From contig NZ_VUOB01000085.1 in NCBI RefSeq assembly GCF_008386585.1, positions 1-64,000 of the forward strand: 64,000 bases of DNA, in the 5' to 3' direction. The notes under the pieces were generated by a model. That model was not told the origin of the DNA and did no database searches. It saw only the letters and a program-made list of their open reading frames with translations. How positions within the stretch are numbered: position 1 is the stretch's first letter; each line of letters starts with the position of its first letter. This stretch comes from Solihabitans fulvus. Its GTDB lineage: Bacteria; Actinomycetota; Actinomycetes; Mycobacteriales; Pseudonocardiaceae. A program made the translations under genes and the position numbers. This document shows positions 35,656 through 44,187 of the stretch, piece by piece.

Positions 35656-36337
35656 AGCGGGGCTTGTCGGCGAGTTGGTCCTGGAGGCCGTCGAGGATGG
35701 TGCGCAGGCCGTACTCGAAGCCGCTGTCGGGTCCGGCGGCGTAGTCGGCGGCCGCCGGGTTCTCCAGGCGGGCGCGCAGCCGGGGGAAGTCCATGGCGAT
35801 GTCGCGCGCCTTGGCCATGGTGTCGCGGAACCGCTCCTCGGCGTTGCCGCCGTCCTGGTTGAGCCGCCTGGTCAGCGAGGCCGTCGCCGCCGCGCCAGCC
35901 GCGTTGCCGAGCACGAAGGTGAACACGGCCGCGGTGGCCAGGTCCGCCTCCGCGCCGACGAACCCGGCGGCCTCGTAGACGGCGAGGTTGTGGTCGTCGT
36001 GGCGCGCCTTGCCGGGCCCGTAGAAGAGGTGGGCGGAGAAGGCCTGCACGAGCCACGGGTGCCGGTCGAACATCGCGTACAGCTCGGTGGCCATCGAGGT
36101 GGCCGCGGTGCGCCAGTCGACCGTGCCGAGGTCGGGCAGCGCGATCTCGTGCCACAGCTGGTCGGCGGCGAGCACCAGCAGGTTGTCCTTGCTCTTCACG
36201 TGCCAGTAGACGGCTGTCGCCGCGGAGTCGAGCCGCTTGCCGAGACTGCGCATGTTCAGGCCTTCCAGGCCGTCGGCGTCGAGCAGTTCGATGGCGGTCT
36301 GGATGATCCGTTCCCTGGTCAGGGTGTCGCGCGGCAT
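35654..36337 (-). CDS. TetR family regulator with TetR_C-type ligand domain
   Basis: The 227-residue protein has the helix-turn-helix 'RERIIQTAIELLDADGLEGLNMRSLGKRLDSAATAVYWHV' (about 7-46), close to true tetracycline-repressor style regulators. The C-terminal domain contains 'RHPWLVQAFSAHLFYGPG' and ends 'FEYGLRTILDGLQDQLA', matching TetR_C_1. ATG 36337 is used. It is divergent from the membrane protein gene at 36468, with three copies of a 17-bp operator between. Confidence 0.9.
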   Translation of the reverse strand: MPRDTLTRERIIQTAIELLDADGLEGLNMRSLGKRLDSAATAVYWHVKSKDNLLVLAADQLWHEIALPDLGTVDWRTAATSMATELYAMFDRHPWLVQAFSAHLFYGPGKARHDDHNLAVYEAAGFVGAEADLATAAVFTFVLGNAAGAAATASLTRRLNQDGGNAEERFRDTMAKARDIAMDFPRLRARLENPAAADYAAGPDSGFEYGLRTILDGLQDQLADKPR

Positions 36338-36365
36338 GCGCCAACGATAGGGCAATCGCGAGCGG

Positions 36366-36439
36366 CTTGCACATAGTTCAAGAAAGTACTTGCACGCCGT
36401 TCAAGCCGTGGGCTACGTTCTACTTGAACAAAGTGCAAG
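36366..36439. promoter_or_regulatory. Three TetR operators of one consensus
   Basis: Boxes at 36366-36382, 36389-36405 and 36423-36439 (the last inverted) all fit CTTGCAC-NNN-GTTCAAG. Only the three middle bases vary (ATA, GCC, and AAA/TTT). They cover the divergent promoter region, so the TetR protein probably controls both itself and the membrane protein. Confidence 0.75.
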
Positions 36440-36467
36440 TCGATCCGAACCCCCGAGGAGACACCCC

Positions 36468-36986
36468 GTGAACACCGTCGCCGCCATCTCCCAGCTGCTC
36501 GTCGCCGCCGCCTTCGTGAGCATCCCGCTGGTCCGCCACCGCTTCGGCACCGCCGCAAAGACGGCCGCCGAGGCCGAGCTGGGCCGCCAGGGCGTCCCCG
36601 TCACCGTGCTGGCCGAGAACAACATCAGGTTCGACGCGAGCGGCCACGAGACCGCCGTCCCGGCCTCGGTCGCCGCGATCATGCTGGTCCTTGCCGGGCT
36701 CAACCTGGCCGGCAGCGGCTGGGGCCAGCTGCTGACCTGGATCTTCGGGTCGATCGTGCTGCTCGGCAACTGCGTGATCCTCTACAGCCAGCTGACCGCG
36801 GTGAAGTCCGTGCAGGCGGCCTTCCGGCGCAAGGGCGACCCGATGCTGGCCGGCATCGACGTGCCCGCCCTGCTCACCGCCTCCGAGGCCGGCTTCCCCG
36901 CCTGGGTGTGGGTCCTCCAGAACGTCCGGCACGCGGTCGTCTTCGGCGCCTCGGCCCTCGCCCTGGTCGCCGTCACCGTCGCCTGA
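36468..36986 (+). CDS. Small integral membrane protein under TetR control
   Basis: The 172-residue protein has four hydrophobic helices: residues 1-20, about 65-82 ('SVAAIMLVLAGLNLAGSG'), about 86-106 and about 148-172. It has a polar N-terminal loop 'RHRFGTAAKTAAEAELGRQG'. It resembles small DUF1772-like membrane proteins in layout, without a firm assignment. GTG 36468 follows GAGGAG. The triple operator in front suggests a dedicated induced function, for example membrane detoxification, but that is a guess. Confidence 0.75.
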   Translation: MNTVAAISQLLVAAAFVSIPLVRHRFGTAAKTAAEAELGRQGVPVTVLAENNIRFDASGHETAVPASVAAIMLVLAGLNLAGSGWGQLLTWIFGSIVLLGNCVILYSQLTAVKSVQAAFRRKGDPMLAGIDVPALLTASEAGFPAWVWVLQNVRHAVVFGASALALVAVTVA

Positions 36987-37030
36987 CGGACTTGACCGAT
37001 ACACCGCACGGAGAGGCAGGATGCTGCGTC

Positions 37031-38464
37031 ATGAGCTTGGTTATGGGGATCGACTCGTCAACGCAGTCCACCAAGGCGATCGTCGTGGACGCCGGCACCG
37101 GCCGCGTCCTCGCCGAGGGCAGGGCCGACCATCCCGACGGCACCGAGGTCCCCGCGCAGGCGTGGTGGGCGGCCTGCCGGCAGGCGATGGCGCTGGCCGC
37201 CGCCGACGCGCCGGGCCCGGTCGAGGCCATCGCGGTGGCCGGCCAGCAGCACGGCCTGGTGACCCTCGACGCGGCAGGCGCCGAGGTCCGCCCCGCGCTG
37301 CTGTGGAACGACACCAGGTCCGCGCCGCAGGCCCGCAGGCTGGTCGGCCAGACCGGGCCCGACGCCTGGGCGCGGCGCACCGGCTCGGTCCCGGTGGCCA
37401 GCTTCACCGTCACCAAGCTCGCCTGGCTCGCGGAGCACGAACCGGCCAACGCCGACCGCGTCGCCAGCGTGCTGCTGCCGCACGACTACCTGACCTGGCG
37501 ACTGGCCGGCGCATCCGTTGCCGCGCAAGAAGAATCGCCGCGCACCGAGGCGGAACCGACCACCGACCGGGGCGACGCGTCGGGCACCGGTTACTTCTCG
37601 CCGGCCGACGGCGGCTGGCTGCCCGACGTGCTCGCCGACGCGTTCGGCGGTCGAACCCCCCAGCTGCCGAGGATCCTCGGCCCGGCCGACGCGGCCGGCC
37701 GCACCCGCGACGGCGTCCTGCTCGCCGCCGGCACCGGCGACAACATGGGCGCGGCGCTCGGCCTCGGGCTCGAACCCGGCGACGTGGTCGTCTCTCTCGG
37801 CACCTCCGGCACGGTCTTCGCCGTCGCCGACCGGCCGACCGCCGACCCGACCGGCGCGGTCGCCGGCTTCTGCGATGCCACCGGCCACTTCCTGCCGCTG
37901 GTCTGCACGCTCAACGCGGCCAGGGTGCTCACCGCGACCGCGCAGCTGCTCGGCACCGACCTGGCCGGCCTCGACGCGCTCGCGCTGGCCGCCGAGCCCG
38001 GTGCCGGCGGGCTCGTGCTGCTGCCCTACCTCGACGGCGAGCGCACCCCCGACCTGCCCGACGCGGCCGGCACGCTCACCGGCATGCGCCGCGCGAACTG
38101 CACGCCGGAGAACCTGGCGCGCGCGGCCGTCGAGGGCATGCTCTGCGGCCTCGCCGACGGCCTGGCCGCGCTGCGCGAGGTCGGCGTCGCGCCCCGCAGG
38201 GTGCTGTTGATCGGGGGCGCGGCGCGCTCCGCCGCGGTGCGGGCCGTCGCCCCGCTGCTGTTCGGCGTCCCGGTGGACGTGCCGGAGCCCGCCGAGTACG
38301 TGGCGTTGGGCGCAGCACGGCAGGCGGCGTGGGCGTTGGCCGGTTCGGCGGAGCCGCCGGCGTGGCCGGTGCCGTCGGCGCGGCACGAGGTCGCCGACGA
38401 CGCCGATGGAGCGGCGGTTCGCGCGGCCTACACGGCGGTGCGGCGGCAGGTGCACGGCGCCTGA
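37031..38464 (+). CDS. xylB: Xylulokinase
   Basis: The 477-residue FGGY kinase phosphorylates D-xylulose with ATP. It starts 'MGIDSSTQSTKAIVVDAGTGRVLAEG' (first phosphate loop) and has 'AVAGQQHGLVTLDAAG' (conserved xylulokinase GQQHG), 'ALLWNDTRS', 'LPHDYLTWRLAG', 'GTGDNMGAALGLG', 'VSLGTSGTVF' and the ATP site 'VLLIGGAARSAAVRAVAP'. ATG 37031 is used. A ROK regulator and xylA follow on the same strand after a gap containing a palindromic operator. Confidence 0.95.
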   Translation: MSLVMGIDSSTQSTKAIVVDAGTGRVLAEGRADHPDGTEVPAQAWWAACRQAMALAAADAPGPVEAIAVAGQQHGLVTLDAAGAEVRPALLWNDTRSAPQARRLVGQTGPDAWARRTGSVPVASFTVTKLAWLAEHEPANADRVASVLLPHDYLTWRLAGASVAAQEESPRTEAEPTTDRGDASGTGYFSPADGGWLPDVLADAFGGRTPQLPRILGPADAAGRTRDGVLLAAGTGDNMGAALGLGLEPGDVVVSLGTSGTVFAVADRPTADPTGAVAGFCDATGHFLPLVCTLNAARVLTATAQLLGTDLAGLDALALAAEPGAGGLVLLPYLDGERTPDLPDAAGTLTGMRRANCTPENLARAAVEGMLCGLADGLAALREVGVAPRRVLLIGGAARSAAVRAVAPLLFGVPVDVPEPAEYVALGAARQAAWALAGSAEPPAWPVPSARHEVADDADGAAVRAAYTAVRRQVHGA

Positions 38465-38477
38465 TCCGCGCGGGGGC

Positions 38478-38511
38478 TTGTCCACGGGCTTAGTTGGGGC
38501 GTTAAACTAAG
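38478..38511 (+). promoter_or_regulatory. Xylose regulator promoter and operator
   Basis: CTTAGTT (38489-38495) and AACTAAG (38505-38511) form a perfect 7-bp inverted repeat with a 9-bp centre. It overlaps a possible promoter, TTGTCC (38478-38483), 19 bp, TAAACT (38503-38508). It ends 3 bp before the regulator's GTG, so transcripts are probably leaderless and autoregulated. TTAGTT-type palindromes are typical of ROK-family xylose repressors. Confidence 0.65.
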
Positions 38512-38514
38512 TCC

Positions 38515-39753
38515 GTGACGGCGCCACCGGTCTCCGACCAGCTCGGCCTGCGCAGGGCCAACCTCGCCCTGCTGCTCGGCACGCTGCGCGCCCACGGGCC
38601 GCACTCGCGCGCCGGCCTGGCCCGGCGCACCGGCCTGACCAAGGCCACCGCCTCCAGCCTCGTCGCCGAGCTGACCGGGCGCGGCCTGGTGCGGCTCGGC
38701 GAGGTCGCGCCCGGCCACGGGCGGCCCGCCCAGCTCGTCGAGCTGCGGCCCGGCGCGGTCTGCGGCATCGGCCTGGAGGCCAACGTCGACTACGCCGCCC
38801 TCGCGGTGCTCGACGTCGCCGGCGGGACGATCGCGCAGCGCAGGGTGGCCGTCGACCTCGCGGGCGCCGGCTACGACCGGGCCGTCGACCTGCTCGCCGC
38901 GCTCGCCAAGGAAGGCCTCGCCGCGACCGACGGCTGGGTCGCCGGCATCACCGTCGCCGTCCCCGGGCTGGTCGACGTCGACCACGGCGTCGTGCGCCTC
39001 GCGCCGAACCTTGGCTGGCGCGAGGCCCGGCTCGCCGAGGACCTCGCCGGCCGGCTGGCGGGCCGGCCGGTGCTCGTGGACAACGACGCCAACCTGTCCG
39101 CGCTGGCCGAGCACGCCGCCGGGGTCGCCGCCGGCACACCCGACCTGCTCTACCTGACCGGCGAGGTCGGTGTCGGCGGCGGCGTGATCGCCGGCGGCGC
39201 GCTGCTGCGCGGGGCCACCGGGTTCACCGGCGAGGTCGGCCACCTGCCGCTCGACCCGGTCGGCCTGCCGTGCGGCTGCGGCCGCCGGGGCTGCTGGGAG
39301 ACGCAGGTCGGCCTCGCCGCGCTGCTCCGCGAGGTCGCCCCGCCTGGCGACCCGGTGGCCGACCCGGCGACGGACCTGGAGACCCGGCTGCTGCTCGTCC
39401 GGGACCGCGCGGCGGCAGGCGACGCCCGCACGCTCGCCGCGCTCGACCGGATCGGCACCGATCTTGGCGTCGGCGCGTCGATCCTGGTCAACGTCCTCAA
39501 CCCGGCCGCCGTGGTGCTCGGCGGCTACTTCGCGCTGCTCGGCGAGTGGCTCGCGCCCCCGGCCCGCGCCGAACTCGCCGCCCGCGTGCTCGCCCCCGAC
39601 TGCGGCGGCTGCCGCCTGCTGCTGTCCGACCTCGGCTTCACCGCGGCCGTCCTCGGCGGTGCCCACGCCGCCCTCGACCGCGTGTTCGCCGACCCGACCC
39701 TCGCCCCGACCGACGACTCAGATCCAGACCCAGACCCGAGGAGCCCGCAATGA
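38515..39753 (+). CDS. ROK family repressor, XylR-like
   Basis: The 412-residue protein has an N-terminal MarR-like winged helix ('RRANLALLLGTLRAHGPHSRAGLARRTGLTKATASSLVAELT', about 12-53) and a C-terminal ROK sugar-kinase-like domain. The zinc motif is near 'CGCGRRGCWETQVG' (about 257-270) and there is a 'TGEVGVGGGVIAGGALLRG' phosphate-loop region. The xylA-xylB context supports a XylR role. Its stop overlaps the xylA start (ATGA). Confidence 0.9.
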   Translation: MTAPPVSDQLGLRRANLALLLGTLRAHGPHSRAGLARRTGLTKATASSLVAELTGRGLVRLGEVAPGHGRPAQLVELRPGAVCGIGLEANVDYAALAVLDVAGGTIAQRRVAVDLAGAGYDRAVDLLAALAKEGLAATDGWVAGITVAVPGLVDVDHGVVRLAPNLGWREARLAEDLAGRLAGRPVLVDNDANLSALAEHAAGVAAGTPDLLYLTGEVGVGGGVIAGGALLRGATGFTGEVGHLPLDPVGLPCGCGRRGCWETQVGLAALLREVAPPGDPVADPATDLETRLLLVRDRAAAGDARTLAALDRIGTDLGVGASILVNVLNPAAVVLGGYFALLGEWLAPPARAELAARVLAPDCGGCRLLLSDLGFTAAVLGGAHAALDRVFADPTLAPTDDSDPDPDPRSPQ

Positions 39754-40913
39754 CCGCGAGCAGCTATCAGCCCCGCCCCGAGCACAAGTTCAGCTTCGGC
39801 CTGTGGACGGTCGGCTGGCAGGGCGTCGACCCGTTCGGCGTGGCGACCAGGGCGCCGCTTGACCCCGTGCGCACGGTGCACGAGCTGGCCGAACTCGGCG
39901 CGTGGGGCGTCAGCTTTCACGACGACGACCTGATCCCGTTCGGGTCGGGCGACGCCGAGCGGTCGGCCAGGATCGCCGGGTTCCGCAAGGCGCTCGACGA
40001 GACCGGCCTCGTCGTCCCGATGGCCACCACGAACCTGTTCGCCCACCCCGTGTTCAAGGACGGCGGCCTCACCGCCAACGACCGCGACGTGCGCCGCTTC
40101 GCCCTGCGCAAGGTGCTGCGCAACCTCGACCTCGCCGCCGAGCTCGGCGCGTCCACCTACGTGCTGTGGGGCGGCAGGGAGGGCGCGGAGTCGCCGGTCG
40201 CCAAGGACGTCGCCGCCGCCCTGGACCGCTACGCCGAGGCGCTGAACCTGCTGTGCGGCTACGTCCGCGAACAGGGCTACGACATCCGCTTCGCGCTGGA
40301 GCCCAAGCCCAACGAGCCGCGCGGCGACATCCTGCTGCCCACGATCGGCCACGCGCTGGCGTTCATCGGCGAGCTCGACCACCCCGAGCTGGTCGGGCTC
40401 AACCCGGAGGTCGGGCACGAGCAGATGGCCGGCCTCTCGGTGGTGCACGGCATCGCCCAGGCGCTGTGGCACGACAAGCTGTTCCACATCGACCTCAACG
40501 GGCAGAACGGCCCCCGCTACGACCAGGACCTGCGCTTCGGCAACGGCGACGTGAAGACCGCGTTCCTGCTGGTGGACCTGCTCGAACGCGGCGGCTACAC
40601 CGGGCCGAGGCACTTCGACTTCAAGCCGGCGCGGACCGAGGACGACGCAGGCGTGTGGGCGTCCGCGGCGGCCTGCATGCGCAACTACCTGGTGTTCGCC
40701 GAGCGCGCCGCCGCGTTCCGCGCCGATCCCTCGGTCAAGCAGGCGCTGGCCGACTCCAGGGTGGACGGGCTGGCCGAGCCGACGCTGGGCGCTGGCGAGA
40801 GCCTGGCCGAGCTGCGCGCCGAGGCGTTCGATCCCGAGGATGCCGCCGGACGGGGGATGCACTACGAGCGTCTGGACCAACTCGCGTTGGACCACCTGTT
40901 CGGCGTCGCCTGA
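39750..40913 (+). CDS. xylA: Xylose isomerase
   Basis: The 387-residue class I xylose isomerase of the actinobacterial short type interconverts D-xylose and D-xylulose. It begins 'KFSFGLWTVGWQGVDPFGVATR'. It has the catalytic His in 'VSFHDDDL' (near 54), 'YVLWGGREGAE' (about 137-147), the metal ligands 'ALEPKPNEPRGD', 'GLNPEVGHEQMAGLS' and 'FHIDLNGQNGPRYDQDL', and 'HFDFKPARTEDD'. ATG 39750 overlaps the repressor stop, so both share the operator upstream. Confidence 0.97.
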   Translation: MTASSYQPRPEHKFSFGLWTVGWQGVDPFGVATRAPLDPVRTVHELAELGAWGVSFHDDDLIPFGSGDAERSARIAGFRKALDETGLVVPMATTNLFAHPVFKDGGLTANDRDVRRFALRKVLRNLDLAAELGASTYVLWGGREGAESPVAKDVAAALDRYAEALNLLCGYVREQGYDIRFALEPKPNEPRGDILLPTIGHALAFIGELDHPELVGLNPEVGHEQMAGLSVVHGIAQALWHDKLFHIDLNGQNGPRYDQDLRFGNGDVKTAFLLVDLLERGGYTGPRHFDFKPARTEDDAGVWASAAACMRNYLVFAERAAAFRADPSVKQALADSRVDGLAEPTLGAGESLAELRAEAFDPEDAAGRGMHYERLDQLALDHLFGVA

Positions 40914-41008
40914 GGCGCTCCGGACGATCTTGAAGTGACTGCCGGATGACCTGTTCGTTCTGACAGGATGGGGCGGTCGTCAGCGTCGCGAGCGGGAGGG
41001 GGCCGGCC

Positions 41009-41350
41009 ATGCGAACGGTGCCACGGTGGCTGGTGCTCTGCCTGTTCGGGCTGCTGTTCGGGCTGTTCGCTGCGGGCGCTGCCGGCACGGCGAGCGCCGC
41101 CGGCCCTGCGGGCGTGGCAGCGTCCGCCGGGCATGTGACGCAGGTCGCGCAGGCGGGGCGGATCGCCCACGAGCAGACGACCGACGCGACCGCCCCACCC
41201 GGGCCGAAGCTCGACAACCAGCAACAGCCCGCGCAGCCGATGAGCGCGGAGGCCAAGAAGAAGGTCTGGGTGGGCGGGATCGCGGTGGTGTTGCTCGCGA
41301 TCGTCTACTACGGCAGGAAGCTGCGCGCCAAGCGCAAGAAGTCTTCCTGA
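41009..41350 (+). CDS. Small secreted or bitopic membrane protein
   Basis: The 113-residue protein has an N-terminal signal-like helix ('WLVLCLFGLLFGLFAAGAAG', about 7-26) with an AxA-type site after 'TASA'. A short Ala/Gln/Pro-rich middle, a C-terminal transmembrane helix ('VWVGGIAVVLLAIVYY', about 86-101) and a basic tail 'GRKLRAKRKKSS' follow. If the first helix is cleaved it becomes a type I membrane protein with a small external part; otherwise it spans twice. No family is recognised. ATG 41009 follows GGGAGGGGG. Confidence 0.65.
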   Translation: MRTVPRWLVLCLFGLLFGLFAAGAAGTASAAGPAGVAASAGHVTQVAQAGRIAHEQTTDATAPPGPKLDNQQQPAQPMSAEAKKKVWVGGIAVVLLAIVYYGRKLRAKRKKSS

Positions 41351-41621
41351 ACGGTTCGGCTATCCTGCCTGAACAGATCTGCCGAGTTGCAGGTTCTGTC
41401 AATCCGCTATAAGAGTGGGCGGTCTCGCGCTACCGTCGACCGGTAATCGTGGGCCTCGCGGCGCGGGCGGGCGTGATCCGTCGCCGAGTTGACCATGACA
41501 CTGGGGATGACTTCAGCGAGGCCGAAACTCGTTCGCCGCTCGGCGCAGTGCTGCGACCGGTTGCCGGCTGAACGCTGAACCTGCGCGTCGAGTACTGCGT
41601 GCTGATGCAGGATGGATGCAC
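41351..41621. other. Intergenic region before the M20 operon
   Basis: This 271-bp stretch has no convincing gene on either strand. A 63-codon minus-strand frame here lacks family features. It may contain the promoter of the amidohydrolase operon; a TTGACC at about 41491 is a possible -35, but no clear -10 pairs with it. Confidence 0.4.
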
Positions 41622-42818
41622 ATGAGCACCGATTTCGGAGCGACCCTTCGCTCAGTGGTAGAGCGGTATGCGGACGCCCTCATCGGCCTCTCCCACAGCA
41701 TCCACGCGGAGCCTGAGCTGGCCTTTCGCGAGTATCGCAGCGTCGACAAGATCGTCGCGCTGCTGGGCGCCGAGGGCTTCGAGATCGAGCGCGCGGTCGG
41801 CGGCCTGGACACCGCGTTCACCGCGACCTACGGCTCCGGTGAGCTGGTCGTCGGCCTGTGCGCCGAGTACGACGCGCTGCCCGAGGTCGGCCACGCCTGC
41901 GGTCACAACGTGATCGCGGCCGCCGCCGCGGGGGCCGCGCTCGGCCTGCGCGACCTCGCCGACCGGCTCGGCATCACCGTCAAGCTGATCGGCACCCCGG
42001 CCGAGGAGACCGGCGGCGGCAAGATCCTGCTGCTGGAGCGCGGCGTGTTCGACGACGTGGCGCTGTCGATGATGGTGCACCCCGCGCCCTTCGAGTCCTG
42101 CGCGTCCACCTCGCTGGCCATCGTCGACTTCGAGGTGCACTACCGGGGCCGCGCCGCGCACGCGGCCGCCGCGCCGCAGCTCGGGGTGAACGCCGCCGAC
42201 GCGATCACGGTCGCGCAGGTCGCCATCGGGCTCGCCCGCCAGCACCTCGAACCGAACCAGCTGGTCAGCGGCATCGTCACGCGGGGAGGCACCGCCTCCA
42301 ACATCGTGCCGGACCACACCACGGCCGTGTTCGACCTGCGTGCGGCCGACTTCGACTCCCTCGCACGTCTCGACAAGCGCATCAGGAACTGTTTCGAGGC
42401 CGGTGCGCTAGCCACTGGTTGCACGCACGAGATCGTGCAACTCTCGCCTACCTACGCCGAACTGTCTCCGGACAGCTGGCTCGCCGCGGCGTATCGGCGC
42501 GCGGTCGGGGAAATCGGCAGAAGCCCGATCAGTGCGGAGGACGAACTCCTCCTGCGGATCGGCAGCACCGACATGGGCAACGTCACCCGCGCGCTGCCCG
42601 CCATCCATCCGACCCTCGCAATCGACTGCGGAGACGCGGTGAACCACCAAACTGAGTTCGCGGCCGCCTGTGCTTCGGCGTCCGCCGACCGTGCCGTTCT
42701 CGACGGCGCGCTCGCCATGGCGCTGACCACCATCGCCGCGGCCTCCGACGCCCATCAGCGGTCCAGGCTGCTGTCCGCGTTGGCCGAAAGGTCCGCGACT
42801 TCGGGAGGCGTGGCATGA
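41622..42818 (+). CDS. M20 family amidohydrolase/peptidase (ACY1L2-like)
   Basis: The 398-residue M20D metallohydrolase resembles p-aminobenzoyl-glutamate hydrolase and ACY1L2-like proteins. Visible sites are 'HAEPELAFREY' near 30, 'AEYDALPEVGHACGHNVIAAAAAGA' (metal His and Asp), 'GTPAEETGGGKILLLERGVF' (catalytic Glu pair), 'HYRGRAAHAAAAPQLGVNAADA' in the dimer domain, and 'STDMGNVTRALPAIHPTL'. ATG 41622 is chosen behind GGATGG; ATG 41616 is in frame. The stop overlaps a second M20 gene. The substrate is unknown. Confidence 0.9.
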   Translation: MSTDFGATLRSVVERYADALIGLSHSIHAEPELAFREYRSVDKIVALLGAEGFEIERAVGGLDTAFTATYGSGELVVGLCAEYDALPEVGHACGHNVIAAAAAGAALGLRDLADRLGITVKLIGTPAEETGGGKILLLERGVFDDVALSMMVHPAPFESCASTSLAIVDFEVHYRGRAAHAAAAPQLGVNAADAITVAQVAIGLARQHLEPNQLVSGIVTRGGTASNIVPDHTTAVFDLRAADFDSLARLDKRIRNCFEAGALATGCTHEIVQLSPTYAELSPDSWLAAAYRRAVGEIGRSPISAEDELLLRIGSTDMGNVTRALPAIHPTLAIDCGDAVNHQTEFAAACASASADRAVLDGALAMALTTIAAASDAHQRSRLLSALAERSATSGGVA

Positions 42819-44104
42819 CGGTGCTCGACTCGCGACCCGAGCTGCCCGAGGGTTGCGAAACTTCGACCAAGGGGGACCCCGAGGTGCTGCTCACCGACCG
42901 TGGGTTCAGCATGTCCACTGTGGAGGATCTCGGCGCAGGGCGAGGGCCGTCATGGTTGGACGACTGGCTGGCCGCCAATTCGAGTGAGGTCATAGCGTGG
43001 CGCAGGCACATCCACGCGAATCCCGAGCTGTCCAGGGACGAGTACCGCACGACCGAGCTGATCTCGGGACTGCTGCGCTCGGTCGGCCTCAAGCCGAGGG
43101 CGCTGCCCAGCGGCACCGGCCTGATCTGTGACGTCGGCAGCGGGCCGCGGTGCGTCGCGCTGCGCGCGGACATCGACGCGCTGCCGCTGACCGAGGCGAC
43201 CGGCCTGCCGTTCGCGTCGACCGTCGGCGGTGCAGCGCACGCCTGCGGGCACGACGCGCACACCACGATCCTGCTGGGCACCGCGCTCGCGCTGGCCTCG
43301 GCCACCGAACTGCCCGGCCGGGTGCGGCTGATCTTCCAGCCCGCCGAGGAGGTCATGCCCGGTGGGGCGCTGGACGTGCTCGCGGCCGGCGGCCTCGACG
43401 GCGTCGAGCGGATCTTCGGGCTGCACTGCGCGCCGAGGCTCCAGGTCGGCAGGGTCGGCACCCGCATCGGGCCGATCACCTCGGCCAGCGACATCGTCGA
43501 GCTGCGGCTGACCTCGCCTGGCGGGCACACCTCCCGGCCGCACCTGACCGCCGACCTGGTGCACGCGCTCGGCACCGTGATCACCGGCCTGCCCGCGCTG
43601 CTGTCCAGGCGGGTCGACCCGCGCTCGGGCACCGTGCTGGTGTGGGGCGCGGTGCACGCGGGCGAGGCGGCCAACGCGATCCCGCAGGACGGCGTGCTGC
43701 GCGGCACGCTGCGCACCGGCGACCGGGACATCTGGGCCGAGCTGGAACCGCTGATGAAGGACCTGGTGCAGGCGCTGCTCGCGCCGACCGGCGTCGGCTT
43801 CGACCTGCACCATCGGCGCGGCGTGCCGCCCGTGGTGAACGACAGGGAGAGCACCATGCTGCTGCGCGCCGGGGTCGAGGCGGCGCTCGGCGACGACGCG
43901 CTGGCCGGCACGGAGCAGTCCTCCGGCGGCGAGGACTTCGGTTGGTACCTGGAGCACGTGCCCGGCTCGTTCGCGCGGCTCGGCGTGTGGTCCGGCGAAG
44001 GCCCGCAGCAGGACCTGCACCAGCCGGCGTTCGACCTGGACGAGCGCGCCCTCCTGGTCGGCGTCCGCGTCATGGTGCACGCGGCCCTGGCCTCGCTGGC
44101 CTGA
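42815..44104 (+). CDS. M20 family amidohydrolase, IAA-amino-acid/hippurate hydrolase-like
   Basis: The 429-residue M20D enzyme has 'RRHIHANPELSRDEYRT', 'ALRADIDALPLTEATGLPF', 'HACGHDAHTTILLGTALAL' (metal ligands), 'LIFQPAEEVMPGGA' (catalytic Glu) and 'EDFGWYLEHVPGSFARLG' at the end. About 45 extra residues precede the fold; an internal start near residue 33 (ATG at 42911) would remove most of them. It overlaps the first M20 gene by 4 bp. Such enzymes cleave N-acyl amino acids. Confidence 0.9.
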   Translation: MTVLDSRPELPEGCETSTKGDPEVLLTDRGFSMSTVEDLGAGRGPSWLDDWLAANSSEVIAWRRHIHANPELSRDEYRTTELISGLLRSVGLKPRALPSGTGLICDVGSGPRCVALRADIDALPLTEATGLPFASTVGGAAHACGHDAHTTILLGTALALASATELPGRVRLIFQPAEEVMPGGALDVLAAGGLDGVERIFGLHCAPRLQVGRVGTRIGPITSASDIVELRLTSPGGHTSRPHLTADLVHALGTVITGLPALLSRRVDPRSGTVLVWGAVHAGEAANAIPQDGVLRGTLRTGDRDIWAELEPLMKDLVQALLAPTGVGFDLHHRRGVPPVVNDRESTMLLRAGVEAALGDDALAGTEQSSGGEDFGWYLEHVPGSFARLGVWSGEGPQQDLHQPAFDLDERALLVGVRVMVHAALASLA

Positions 44105-44145
44105 GCTCACCGGCCTGAGTTGGGCCGACCCGTTTCATGTTGAGC

Positions 44146-44187
44146 TGACCCGGTTCGAATGGGGCTTGCCCGGTTCGAACCGGGTCA
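44146..44187. terminator. Bidirectional hairpin between the M20 and GNAT genes
   Basis: Perfect 14-bp arms TGACCCGGTTCGAA (44146-44159) and TTCGAACCGGGTCA (44174-44187) enclose 14 bases. The right arm includes the stop codon of the minus-strand GNAT gene. Confidence 0.7.

Noticed and set aside
41430..41621. 63-codon minus-strand frame before the M20 operon
   Set aside because: No ribosome site or recognisable family, and it overlaps the likely promoter region of the M20 genes.
44146..44187. tRNA-like T-loop sequence (GGTTCGAA appears twice)
   Set aside because: The two copies are arms of an inverted repeat between convergent genes; no acceptor, anticodon or D stems can be formed around them.
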